DNA from: Flavobacteriaceae bacterium PS02334 | GTDB lineage: Bacteria > Bacteroidota > Bacteroidia > Flavobacteriales > Flavobacteriaceae | Direction of reading: 5' to 3' | Assembly (NCBI GenBank): GCA_029959295.1 | Contig: JASCOH010000001.1 | Coordinates: forward strand, 930,001-994,000 | DNA: 64,000 bases | The notes under the pieces: generated by a model | What the model was told of the DNA's origin: nothing | Database searches by the model: none | The model's input: the letters and a program-made list of their open reading frames with translations, nothing else | In this document: piece by piece, positions 47,912-57,839 of the stretch | Layout of the letters: every line of letters starts with the position of its first letter | How positions within the stretch are numbered: the first letter of the stretch is position 1 | Translations under genes and position numbers: made by a program

Positions 47912-50900
47912 TTATTTTTTGATTAACTTCTCAACCTTATAACCCTTATCTGTTTTAATTTTCAAGTAATAAATTCCTGTTGAATATTTTGATAAATCAA
48001 TGATTGTAGAATTTTCATTAACCAAGCCTCTCATCAAAATCCTTCCTTGAACATCATAAAATTCTATCGAATTAATAATACCTGATGCTTTGATATTGAC
48101 GTTTTCACTCGCCGGATTCGGATACATTTTTACTGAATTATCTAAGTTGTGCTCGCCTACACTTAAAGTTTGAAAAACCGTATTTGCATTATTTGTATTA
48201 ATTGGCGTATTATAGTCAAAGAAAATAGACACTTTTTTAGACACTTCGTCGCCTGTTGTCAGGCTTGCTTTTGATTTTAATTTCAAGAGTACATTTCCGT
48301 GGCCTCCAGAATCAAGATTTACGCTTTTAAAGATAAATTCAGCGATATTTCCTTTCACTCTTGCGTCTACAGGATGTGAAGTTCCCAAAACTTGCAACGA
48401 TGAAATATCATATTTTGTAGTATCGATAATATCTTTTACTACAATATTCTCAGCCTGGTAATTCCCCGTATTTTCAAAACGAATCATATAATGAAGGTAT
48501 TTTCCAATTTCCGATGGCGGAACAATATCTCCTTGAAGACACTGAATATCATTTGGATCAAAAGAACCAACGACTGTTTGATTAAATATAAATTCATTAT
48601 CAGACCAATTTTCATCGGTTGTCACATCTACAAAAACCCTGAATGTTAAGATATCGTCAATGTTTACCGCAGGCGTTTCTGTTGGAGAATTTACGTTAAA
48701 AACTACGTCAATAAAGCCGTTTTCAAAAGGTTTTATATTAGGAATTGTCCAATTTATTCGGCCAGGTCCGGTTGACGCGCCACTTGGCACAGCTGATGTC
48801 GAAATCAGGTCTAAAAGATCTGAATTGTACCAAAAATTCACATGTCCTTGAACCGTCTGGTTTCCTTTATTTTTGTAAACTATTCTGTAAACAGCATCAA
48901 AACCTGGTCTTGCGGGAACAACTGGCGCAATTACTATTTCTAAATCACGACGAATTCCGTTGGTAGAAATACAGAAATTATTAGTCGAAACTGAATTATT
49001 CACCAATGGAAAATTAACTACTGCATTTGCTGGATTTATATTAAAGAACGTTGGATTTTCAATTTCTGGCGTAACTGTATAATTTCCTGATTGCGTGTAA
49101 AAAGTATAATCTGCTTGTTGATTGGTAAAAACTGATCCGGTAGTAGTACCGTCATTGATTTTCATTTTCACAAAAGGCCTTGGAGAATCAAGCGCATCAC
49201 AACCGTTATTAGTCAAATCGAAGGTTGCTTTTCCTGTAATCGTATTAAAATTTCCTCCTGGAACAAAAGTACAATAAGTAGAAAGTTGCAAATTTGGATA
49301 GCCCCACAAAGTCCAGCTCGTGTTTTCGCCCTCATCAACACAAATGTAGCGCAATGAAGGACAACCCAAAAACATGGAACAAGCATAGTCAAATCCTTCT
49401 GCCAAAAGAACACCGCATGCATCTGCCTGTCCATTTTTTAAATTAATATACTCTAAATAAGGATTATTAGAAAAATCAAATTGCCCACCACGAATATGGC
49501 TCACATCGACCTTTGTGATATTATTATTACTGCAAGAAAGCCCAGAAATATTTGTGAAAGCTTCTAATCCAGTTAAGTCTGAAATATCTGAACTAGAAAC
49601 ACCCAAGCTTCCAGTAACAGCTGTAGCTTCTGTAAATTGTATTTTTCCATCGCTATTCGTGTCATACCCATGAGCAATCAATTTTGCCTTAAAATTAGCA
49701 TCCGGAATATAAACCACTTCTGAATCCTCTTCTATTACTCGCAATTGATAGCTTGAAATTGTAGGTTCACAGCCTACAACTCCGTCAGTCACATTTGTTG
49801 CACTGATGTAGATTGTTTGCGGGTTAAAAATATTTGTATAATCTGTCAAGTCATAATTGTCGTTCATCGCGTTTGTTTGCGCAATTGCATCCGCTTGCGT
49901 CAAGAAAAACTTTACATTCAGCGCATGTGCTCCAACAACACCTCCATCTTCAACTACAACTTGCTCGTTATTTACCGTATGAAAATGATTCATGATATTA
50001 AAAGAAGTGATTCCTGTAAAAGGTCTTTGAGACAGAACATAATTTTGCAACGGACGAATGGTAGGCTTGATTTTTACGCTCATCAAAAAAGTCGCCGTAC
50101 TAAATTCAAGAGTTGGGATTTTTGTTACACGAACAAAAAGGTAATCTAAAAATGGCGTATCAAGAGTATAGTTCATGTTTGTCAAAGCGCCTGTTCCTGC
50201 GATTGCATCGGCTTCTGTATTGAAAAAACTTACGGAATATTCAGTCGGATTTAATCCTCCAAAAATTTGAGGAAGTGAATTTTGCAGGTCATAAGTAATA
50301 ATTCCGTCTGTATCATTGTCACACAAGTAAGCAGTAATGATTGGAGGCACTGGCAATGATCCGTTTGTCACATTTAAATTAAAACTTTTAGTCGCATTTC
50401 TGCATCCGTTAGCATTAAGAGCGCTCACCCAAATTTTTTCTGTTTGCGCCAATGATTCCATCACATAAGCATTTGAAGATAAAATTGCATTTTCGCCTGT
50501 CGCCGCATCAGCCTGATTTTTATGGTAAGTGACTGTTAGCCCTGAATCACCATTAGTAATTAAGGCATTATTTTGGGTCAAGTCAAAAACATTTGCTGGT
50601 CTTGACAAAAACAAGTCACTTGGATTTCCGACAACTGACGGATAATTTGTAATCAAATCAAAATAATAATAACTATAAAACTGCGTAGCACTGTGCCTAA
50701 CTCTAATATAAACTCTTTCAGGATTTGATGTCGCCTGATAATTTGGAACAGACACATTAAAAATTGGATTGCTGTTATTTTGTGCATCTTCCAGAGAATG
50801 ATGAAAAGAACGTATTTGCAGTCTAGTATCAATCGCAATAAGATCCACATATTTCATATTCAAGTTGAAAGCCCCCAGTTCTGGCGAATTTCTGCAAGCC

Positions 50901-50986
50901 GAAAGCGGAGGCAACTCTTGCTGCGCAGAAACGGTTTGCAGGGAAAAACCATACACAGCCAAAATTAATAGTAGTAATTTTTTCAT
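47912..50986 (-). CDS. Large secreted T9SS type A cargo protein with LRR-like and repeated beta domains
   Basis: 1024 residues. Signal peptide (LLLLILAVYGFSLQTVSA). The N-terminal half repeats segments of the type 'FFxTxADAxAxTxAM' (for example around 180, 255 and 365), which look like tandem immunoglobulin-like repeats. Near 440-580 are LRR-like turns (LTGLEAFTNISGLSCSNNNI). A DUF11-like region with DYNTPINTNNANTVF follows. The last 75 residues (MYPNPASENVNI ... GIYYLKIKTDKGYKVEKLIKK) are a Por-secretion type A sorting signal, so the protein is exported by the type IX system and fixed at or released from the cell surface. Ligand unknown. Confidence 0.88.
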   Translation of the reverse strand: MKKLLLLILAVYGFSLQTVSAQQELPPLSACRNSPELGAFNLNMKYVDLIAIDTRLQIRSFHHSLEDAQNNSNPIFNVSVPNYQATSNPERVYIRVRHSATQFYSYYYFDLITNYPSVVGNPSDLFLSRPANVFDLTQNNALITNGDSGLTVTYHKNQADAATGENAILSSNAYVMESLAQTEKIWVSALNANGCRNATKSFNLNVTNGSLPVPPIITAYLCDNDTDGIITYDLQNSLPQIFGGLNPTEYSVSFFNTEADAIAGTGALTNMNYTLDTPFLDYLFVRVTKIPTLEFSTATFLMSVKIKPTIRPLQNYVLSQRPFTGITSFNIMNHFHTVNNEQVVVEDGGVVGAHALNVKFFLTQADAIAQTNAMNDNYDLTDYTNIFNPQTIYISATNVTDGVVGCEPTISSYQLRVIEEDSEVVYIPDANFKAKLIAHGYDTNSDGKIQFTEATAVTGSLGVSSSDISDLTGLEAFTNISGLSCSNNNITKVDVSHIRGGQFDFSNNPYLEYINLKNGQADACGVLLAEGFDYACSMFLGCPSLRYICVDEGENTSWTLWGYPNLQLSTYCTFVPGGNFNTITGKATFDLTNNGCDALDSPRPFVKMKINDGTTTGSVFTNQQADYTFYTQSGNYTVTPEIENPTFFNINPANAVVNFPLVNNSVSTNNFCISTNGIRRDLEIVIAPVVPARPGFDAVYRIVYKNKGNQTVQGHVNFWYNSDLLDLISTSAVPSGASTGPGRINWTIPNIKPFENGFIDVVFNVNSPTETPAVNIDDILTFRVFVDVTTDENWSDNEFIFNQTVVGSFDPNDIQCLQGDIVPPSEIGKYLHYMIRFENTGNYQAENIVVKDIIDTTKYDISSLQVLGTSHPVDARVKGNIAEFIFKSVNLDSGGHGNVLLKLKSKASLTTGDEVSKKVSIFFDYNTPINTNNANTVFQTLSVGEHNLDNSVKMYPNPASENVNIKASGIINSIEFYDVQGRILMRGLVNENSTIIDLSKYSTGIYYLKIKTDKGYKVEKLIKK

Positions 50987-51085
50987 AATATTTAAGTTTG
51001 TCGTATTTATTTTTTGTAAAAGTATACTGCAAAAAACAATAAATTTTCAGCCATTGAGTATTCGATTACTTTGAATTAGAATTCG

Positions 51086-51847
51086 CTAAATCGTCTTCAA
51101 AAGTTCCTGCAATCTGTCTTTTTTTCGCTGTGAAATCGGCAAATTGCTGTTGTCAGCCATGATTACATAACCGCCGTCTTTTTTGATATACGATTTCAGA
51201 TAAGAAAGATTGATCAAATGCGACTGGTGGATTCTTTCAAATCCATGTTCGGTCAGCAGTTCTTCATATTCCTTCAAAGTCTTAGAAATCAAAATCGGCT
51301 TATTGTTCTTGATATAAAACTTCGTATAATTGTCCTCGCTTTCACATCTAATAATATCGCTGATCTCAAAAAGGTGAATTCCATCGGAAGTGGACAGCGC
51401 AATTCGCTTGAAATTATCTACTTTCTTTCGGATATTTTCCAAAAGCAAATCAATGTGGGCATAACTATCGTTTTTCTCCAAAACACCTTTTATCTTGGCG
51501 ATTACTTTTTCCAATTCTTCTGGATCGACTGGTTTCAGCAGAAAATCCAATGCGCTGAATCGAAAAGCTTTGATGGCATATTGCTCGTGAGCGGTAATAA
51601 AAACAATATGCGAAGAAGATTTTCCTTGGTTTTTCGCCACTTGTTCTAAAATATCAAAACCCGTTCCGTCTGTCAATTGAATGTCTAGAAAAACAACTTC
51701 TGGCTTTAAATTTTGTATGGCTTCCACGCCTGTTTCTACAGAATCTGCCTCTCCCAAAATTTTAATTTCTGGCGCATATCTTGCCAGAAGGCTTTTCATT
51801 CCGTTTCTCAAATTGGCGTCGTCGTCAATTAGTAATGCTGTAATCAT
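51086..51847 (-). CDS. LytTR-family response regulator
   Basis: 253 residues. Receiver domain with Asp8/Asp9, phosphoacceptor Asp55 in VVFLDIQL, Thr85 and Lys105 (LLKPVD). A LytTR DNA-binding domain follows from about 150 (IRCESEDNYTKFYI, HQSHLINLSYLKSYIKKDGGYVIM, LPISQRKKDRL). It is the output of the sensor kinase encoded just upstream. Many flavobacterial pairs of this type have no known signal. A 21-bp-arm stem-loop separates the two genes. Confidence 0.93.
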   Translation of the reverse strand: MITALLIDDDANLRNGMKSLLARYAPEIKILGEADSVETGVEAIQNLKPEVVFLDIQLTDGTGFDILEQVAKNQGKSSSHIVFITAHEQYAIKAFRFSALDFLLKPVDPEELEKVIAKIKGVLEKNDSYAHIDLLLENIRKKVDNFKRIALSTSDGIHLFEISDIIRCESEDNYTKFYIKNNKPILISKTLKEYEELLTEHGFERIHQSHLINLSYLKSYIKKDGGYVIMADNSNLPISQRKKDRLQELLKTI

Positions 51848-51869
51848 ATTTTTCTTTTATTTTAGTCTT

Positions 51870-51922
51870 AAAGTTGAAAGTCTTAAAGCCGAAAGTGTAA
51901 TGGCTTTAAGGCTTGCAACTTT
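51870..51922 (-). repeat. Long imperfect stem-loop between kinase and regulator genes
   Basis: Arms 51870-51890 and 51902-51922 are 21 bases each with only two imperfect positions and an 11-base loop. The outer arm includes the first two bases of the kinase stop codon. No T-tract follows, so it is not a classical terminator. Confidence 0.7.
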
Positions 51923-53897
51923 ACAACTTTGGACTGTTATATTGCACCGGCAGATTCAAAGTCACTTTTGTTCCGATAGCTTTTCCGCTTTCGTCGGTAA
52001 TTTCTTTGATATCGACTTGCGAGGTTTTGTTGGTCACGGTTTCCATCATTTCCAATCGCTTTTTGGTAATATCCAAAGCCATTGATTTATGAATAGAAAC
52101 CGACTGTTCTTTTAATTCTTTTGATTTGTCAAAACCGATCCCGTTGTCGGTAATCGTGCAGATCAGGCTTTGACCTTTTATGGCAAAATCAATAGCAATA
52201 TGTCCCAATTCTTTCTTCGGAATCAAGCCGTGAATGATGGCATTTTCCACGAATGGCTGTAACAAAAGCGGTGGCAAAGCCATATCATCTTCTATTTCTG
52301 GACTTTTTGTAATCGAAAAATTAAAGACTTGGTTGAAGCGCAATTGTTCCAACTCTAAATAATTCTGCAAGCTCTCGATTTCCTTGTCAATCGGAATCAG
52401 CGATTCTTTAGAATATTCTAAAGTAAGGCGCATCAGTTTTGAGAATTTCGAAAGATATTTTATCGCAGAATCGGTTCCATTTTGAACTATAAAACTAGAA
52501 ATCGAACCAAGACAGTTAAATACAAAATGCGGATTCATCTGCAAATGCAATGCTTTTTGTTCATATTCTGCCAATTCTTTTTGAAGCGTCAATGATTTTT
52601 TCAATTGCTTTCTATTGTAAACCAAAAAGCCAATTCCGAATAATAATAGAATAAATAAGGCACTGAAAATCGTAATCAAAGTCGTGCGTTTTGCCTTTTC
52701 AGAAAACAGCAATTCCTTCTTTTCATGTGCTTCTTTTTGCAGGGCTTCCCTTTTTTCAAAATCAAAATTCATCTCTGCCTGAACGCTTTGGCGAATGTTT
52801 TCATGATTCGTCAAGCTGTCTTTTGCAGTGCTGAAAAGCTGGTAATGTTTTAAAGCTTCTGCGGGATTGTTCAGTTTTTGGTAGATTTCACTCAGCATTT
52901 TTTCGCACGCCATCATCTGTTCCAAAACCTGCAATTCTTTGGCCAAGCTTAAAGATTTATTGGTATTCAAAAGCGCTTCGTGATAGTTTCCTTTGGAAAA
53001 ATAGAAATTCCCCAAATTAAAATAAGTATCTGAAATTCCGAATTTATCTTCGATGGAAGCAAATTCTAAAATCGCTTTTTTCCAACTTTCTAAAGCTTGG
53101 GGAGATTTCCCTGTTTCTTTATAATAAGTCCCTAAATTATTATAAAGCTCCCCCAAACCGCGAGCGTCAGGCTTCTTCTCAAAAACGGCTTTAGCTTTAG
53201 AATAATATTCAAATGCTTTGGGGAAATTTTTCTGCTTCAAGTAAATATTCCCAATATTCGTCGTCATGATTCCCAGCGCGTTATCCCCTATTTTTTCTTG
53301 GATTTTCTGCGCTTTTAGGAAATATTCCAGCGCTTTGAATTCTTCATTTTGCGATTTATAAACGACACCAATATTATTGTAGATTCGCGCCACCTTGGTT
53401 TCATCTTTAATTTCTTCGTAGATTTTTACAGCTTTCAGATAATATTGGAGTGCCTTTGAATAATTGCTTTGCTCTGAAAACACAATCCCGATGCTTCCGT
53501 AAGATCGCGCCAAGCCATTTTTAACAGCATCTTCTTTTTTAGAATCTGAATTTATTTCAGACTCAAAAACGTGCTGTGCATTCGAAAAATTCTCTAGCGC
53601 TGCAGGATAATTTCCGAGGATGATATTTGCATTTCCTAAATTTAAGCAAGCGTTTCCTTCTTCAACTTTGTGCTTGATTTTTTTAGACAATTCCAAAGCT
53701 TTTTTAGCATAATCCTGCATCTTCTTTGGATCGCCAGACATATATTCAGTGGCAATTGCATTCAGCAAAACCGTTTTATCGATATCATTTTTAGATTTCT
53801 GGAGTATATCCACAAGGCTGTCCGCCGTTTTATTCTGTGACAAAACCGGAAGCGACACCAGAAGAAAGAGAAACAGCACTCGTAATTTTTCTTTCAT
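51921..53897 (-). CDS. TPR-containing sensor histidine kinase (LytS-type His_kinase domain)
   Basis: 658 residues. Signal peptide (FLFLLVSLPVLSQ), about seven tetratricopeptide repeats in the periplasm (about 45-360), one membrane helix (405-427), then the His_kinase domain with His457 in HLQMNPHFVFNCLGSI and an ATPase part (LLLQPFVENAIIHGLIP, ITDNGIGFD). This architecture is typical of Bacteroidota LytTR partners. The likely input is a protein-protein contact at the TPRs. The regulator gene follows 73 bases downstream. Promoter at 53950-53976. Confidence 0.93.
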   Translation of the reverse strand: MKEKLRVLFLFLLVSLPVLSQNKTADSLVDILQKSKNDIDKTVLLNAIATEYMSGDPKKMQDYAKKALELSKKIKHKVEEGNACLNLGNANIILGNYPAALENFSNAQHVFESEINSDSKKEDAVKNGLARSYGSIGIVFSEQSNYSKALQYYLKAVKIYEEIKDETKVARIYNNIGVVYKSQNEEFKALEYFLKAQKIQEKIGDNALGIMTTNIGNIYLKQKNFPKAFEYYSKAKAVFEKKPDARGLGELYNNLGTYYKETGKSPQALESWKKAILEFASIEDKFGISDTYFNLGNFYFSKGNYHEALLNTNKSLSLAKELQVLEQMMACEKMLSEIYQKLNNPAEALKHYQLFSTAKDSLTNHENIRQSVQAEMNFDFEKREALQKEAHEKKELLFSEKAKRTTLITIFSALFILLLFGIGFLVYNRKQLKKSLTLQKELAEYEQKALHLQMNPHFVFNCLGSISSFIVQNGTDSAIKYLSKFSKLMRLTLEYSKESLIPIDKEIESLQNYLELEQLRFNQVFNFSITKSPEIEDDMALPPLLLQPFVENAIIHGLIPKKELGHIAIDFAIKGQSLICTITDNGIGFDKSKELKEQSVSIHKSMALDITKKRLEMMETVTNKTSQVDIKEITDESGKAIGTKVTLNLPVQYNSPKL

Positions 53898-53949
53898 AAG
53901 AAACTAATTATTCGTTGAAAAGCAGGTGCTTTCAATACATTGATCCAAG

Positions 53950-53976
53950 CAAAAGTAATATTTACTTTTAATCCAA
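53950..53976 (-). promoter_or_regulatory. Promoter of the kinase-regulator unit
   Basis: Minus strand TTG (53974-53976), 16 bases, TACTTTTG (53950-53957) followed by C. About 53 bases before the kinase ATG. Confidence 0.6.
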
Positions 53977-54024
53977 TAGCGCTGAATTAGAATTTGAGGG
54001 TTTTGAGTGAGAATTTGAAACAAA

Positions 54025-54052
54025 AAAAGCAATCCCAAAAGAGATTGCTTTT
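54025..54052 (-). terminator. Intrinsic terminator of the HugZ-like gene
   Basis: AAAAGCAATC pairs perfectly with GATTGCTTTT around an 8-base loop, about 20 bases after the gene stop. Confidence 0.88.
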
Positions 54053-54073
54053 CAACAGTATTTAAAAAATATA

Positions 54074-54619
54074 TTAGTTCTTTTGCTCTGGAGTGCTGTG
54101 GCCGTGACCGCCCTGCTCTCCTGTATTTTGCTCAATGACTTCAAGATTTGAATCTATGAAATAAGCGCTTCCGAAACCGTTCACATAAGCGCCTCTTTGA
54201 GGTTTTAGTTCAAAAAGAACGAAATCTGTCATTTCAGCAAGCACGTCCACTACTTTTCCGTGACGTTCTTTCAAGCCATCTATCGCTTGTGCGAAAAGAG
54301 GATTTTCTTTCTCGATAAGATTTGCCTCGCTGTTCACAGTCAAGCGCGTTCTTGCATAAATCTGTTTTCCTGCCGCTTCGTCCTCAATAAACATGATTGA
54401 CGCTTTTTTTCTATCTTGAAGATTCTTAGTATGTTTTGCCATGTAAGAAACATAAATATAGAAGCTTCCGTCAATTAAAACAAAAGGCGCATAGCTTGAA
54501 ACCGGATTTCCTTCTGCATCAACTGTTGCCAAGATCAATGATTTTGTGCTTTCCACTAATTCTTTAACTTTTGGTGCTTTTGGCTTTACTTGTGACTGGT
54601 CAGTATGTGTAGTACTCAT
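54074..54619 (-). CDS. Pyridoxamine 5'-phosphate oxidase-like split-barrel protein (HugZ-like)
   Basis: 181 residues. Split-barrel flavin-binding fold: SLILATVDAEGNPVSSYAPFVL, FYIYVSYMAKHTKNLQDRKKASIMFIEDE and FELKPQRGAYVNGFGSAYFID. The last motif is characteristic of HugZ-type haem-utilisation proteins. The C-terminus is His/Gly-rich (GEQGGHGHSTPEQ), which could bind metal or haem. No haem-uptake genes are adjacent, so the function is uncertain. Confidence 0.82.
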   Translation of the reverse strand: MSTTHTDQSQVKPKAPKVKELVESTKSLILATVDAEGNPVSSYAPFVLIDGSFYIYVSYMAKHTKNLQDRKKASIMFIEDEAAGKQIYARTRLTVNSEANLIEKENPLFAQAIDGLKERHGKVVDVLAEMTDFVLFELKPQRGAYVNGFGSAYFIDSNLEVIEQNTGEQGGHGHSTPEQKN

Positions 54620-54726
54620 AATAGGGACTTTTGATTATATAAAAATTTGATGGGCGAAAGTTACGACAGTCAATTAAAAAAAGCTATGATAAAAGTCAGT
54701 TTTTAAGAATAATTCTAAATAAGAAA

Positions 54727-54756
54727 CCCTGACACCATTAAAAAATGCTGTCAGGG
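54727..54756 (-). terminator. Intrinsic terminator of eno
   Basis: CCCTGACA pairs perfectly with TGTCAGGG, with CATT/AATG extending the stem. On the minus strand a T-rich stretch follows. About 25 bases after the eno stop. Confidence 0.85.
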
Positions 54757-54780
54757 TACTTATTATAAAACTAAAATTAC

Positions 54781-56151
<1,371 letters not shown>

Positions 56152-56370
56152 TTATTTTTTTAAAAACTTATAAACGCAAACGATTTAGGAAGAGTATTTC
56201 TTTTAATATAATTTAAATTGGGAGATTGTGCAAATTTTTGACTAGGTAGTTTTACCTGTTTTTCTTTTTGTTAGCAAAAGGTGATTTATTTTAATTAGTA
56301 TTGTAGAATTATTATATATTTTAAAGTTGAGCATACGAATAATCAATAATCATCTTAGAACATAATATAA

Positions 56371-57156
56371 GTGAAACTAAAACAATTAATTAAAATGCTA
56401 CACAATTACGAACCATCTATTAAACGTTTTGTCATTGCAACAATATTATGTATTGTAATAACAATTATCGGTATAGTTGCTATAACTTTTCAATTAGCAA
56501 TCATAGACAAATTACCAAATAATTTTGGTGTATTTGGCGATGCAATGGGAGGGGTACTTAATCCTATCATTGCAATTGGAGCAGCACTCCTAACATTTCT
56601 AGCGTTTTATATGCAAATTGTTTCGAATGAAGAATTAAAATCCCAATTTAATAAAACACAGATTAATCAACATACAGATTTTAAATTTAATAACTATCGA
56701 AACCAACTAAATCTCTTTATAAACGAATTCAACAGTTTTAACATTTCATACCACAATAACAAAATGATTACCAATATAAATGAATTAAAAGATAAAAATG
56801 CCAAGAAATACAATTTTATTGGATTACAAGCAATTCAACTTTTCTTGATTGAGTTCTTTAGAGACAAAGGTGAAAAGGAAAAGAATGGAACTAAGAATGT
56901 AAGATTAAACGATAGTTATATGGGTATATATTTAACGTTAACAAATATGATTATTCATTACCATTATATTTTCGAATCAATTAACAAAAGTAAACTCGAA
57001 GATGAATATTTGCTTGATTTGAAAAGCCTAACAACATATATTTATTATTCAAAACTCGTATATATATTTCAAATTTTAGAGACCGAATCAATTAATAGTG
57101 ATTTAAAATTGAGAATTGAAAGCATTAAAAACTATTACAATTATCCATCTGTTTAA
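56371..57156 (+). CDS. AbiC-like (putative phage abortive infection) membrane protein
   Basis: 261 residues. It starts at GTG 56371, or at ATG 56395 (residue 9). There are two N-terminal membrane helices (about 19-42 and 62-85) with the joining motif FGVFGDAMGGVLNPIIAIGAALLTFLAFYMQ, the hallmark of the putative AbiC family. The remainder is a charged, soluble C-terminal domain rich in Asn, Lys and Ile. AbiC-like proteins are reported to protect lactococci from phage, but for this branch that role is only inferred. The gene stands alone between enolase and a transposase fossil, and its AT-rich composition fits acquired DNA. Confidence 0.7.
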   Translation: MKLKQLIKMLHNYEPSIKRFVIATILCIVITIIGIVAITFQLAIIDKLPNNFGVFGDAMGGVLNPIIAIGAALLTFLAFYMQIVSNEELKSQFNKTQINQHTDFKFNNYRNQLNLFINEFNSFNISYHNNKMITNINELKDKNAKKYNFIGLQAIQLFLIEFFRDKGEKEKNGTKNVRLNDSYMGIYLTLTNMIIHYHYIFESINKSKLEDEYLLDLKSLTTYIYYSKLVYIFQILETESINSDLKLRIESIKNYYNYPSV

Positions 57157-57209
57157 TAAAAGCCCTTACTTGCGCGAGCGTTGACGACACAGATACTTGT
57201 ACTCGTAAT

Positions 57210-57368
57210 CTAATTCAAATCTATTTCCAAAACAGTTTGAACATCATTGCCATAATTTCTTTCACTGCTATATTTCCAATCAATCGAATCTCTGACAAAA
57301 CCCCTTTCAACAGGATTATGATCTAATTTATTAGCTCTCATCCAAATTTTATGAGTCCTCAACCGAAT
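57210..57368 (-). pseudogene. Fossil of a REP-associated (Y1/IS200-like) tyrosine transposase, C-terminal part
   Basis: About 52 codons in frame, ending in TAG at 57210-57212. The reading is ...THKIWMRANKLDHNPVERG then FVRDSIDWKYSSERNYGND and a final TVLEIDLN. NPV-x-R-G-x-V, W-x-Y-S-S and R-x-Y are the conserved C-terminal motifs of RAYT/Y1 transposases. KLDHNPVE lacks the few residues (YIHN-type) that normally precede NPV, suggesting a small deletion. The frame is closed by a stop at 57369-57371, and the catalytic HUH and Tyr regions are absent. Its 5' end runs into the first units of the 21-bp array. Confidence 0.75.
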
Positions 57369-57710
57369 TTAGTTAGTCATCAACCGAACTTTATTAGTCT
57401 AAAAGTAAATAAAGTTAGTAAGGATGTATATTTAATTAGTCCAAAAGTATATTAAGTCAGTCTAAACGTGTATTAAATCAGTCCAGACGATAATTAAATT
57501 AGTCTAAAAGTATATTAAGTTAATCCAAACGTGTATTAAATCAGTCCAGACAATAATTAAATTAGTCTAAAAGTATATTAAGTTAGTCCAAACGTGTATT
57601 AAATCAGTCCAGACGATAATTAAATTAGTCTAAACGTATATTTAATTAGTCCAACAGTGAATTTAGTTAGTCCTAATGATAATAAAGTTAGTCCTAAAGG
57701 TTAATCTCTA
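57333..57710. repeat. 21-bp tandem repeat array, 18 units
   Basis: Every 21 bases from 57333 to 57690 an AGTC-type anchor recurs (three variants: AGCT at 57333, AGTA at 57417, AATC at 57522), with no insertion or deletion. The consensus unit starts AGTCYAAAMG and continues TATATTAA plus a 3-base RTY-like end. The middle nine units form a 63-bp triplet repeated three times (57438-57500, 57501-57563, 57564-57626) almost unchanged. All frames on both strands contain stops, so it is not coding. Confidence 0.95.
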
Positions 57711-57785
57711 TTAGAATAAGACATTCATTAATTACAAATCCTCAAAAAATGGCCCTCTCAGCAAAGTAAAATCGGACTTTAAAAC

Positions 57786-57800
57786 AAAGCGAACCGCTTT
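57786..57800. promoter_or_regulatory. Inverted repeat at the VOC gene promoter
   Basis: AAAGCG, three bases, CGCTTT: a perfect 6-bp dyad ending 9 bases before the -7 box at 57810, where it would overlap the -33 region. Operator-like position; the factor is unknown. Confidence 0.4.
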
Positions 57801-57809
57801 AAGCCGCCC

Positions 57810-57817
57810 TAAATTTG
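57810..57817 (+). promoter_or_regulatory. -7 box of the VOC protein gene
   Basis: TAAATTTG, 22 bases before the ATG at 57840. No TTG at -33; the dyad at 57786-57800 occupies that zone. Confidence 0.5.
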
Positions 57818-57839
57818 TCTAACACAAAAAAACAAAATC

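Noticed and set aside
56371-57156. Toxin of a toxin-antitoxin pair
   Set aside because: No small partner gene adjoins it, and the two-helix FGD motif fits the AbiC-like family better.
57333-57710. CRISPR array
   Set aside because: Units are contiguous 21-mers without unique spacers, and no cas genes are present.
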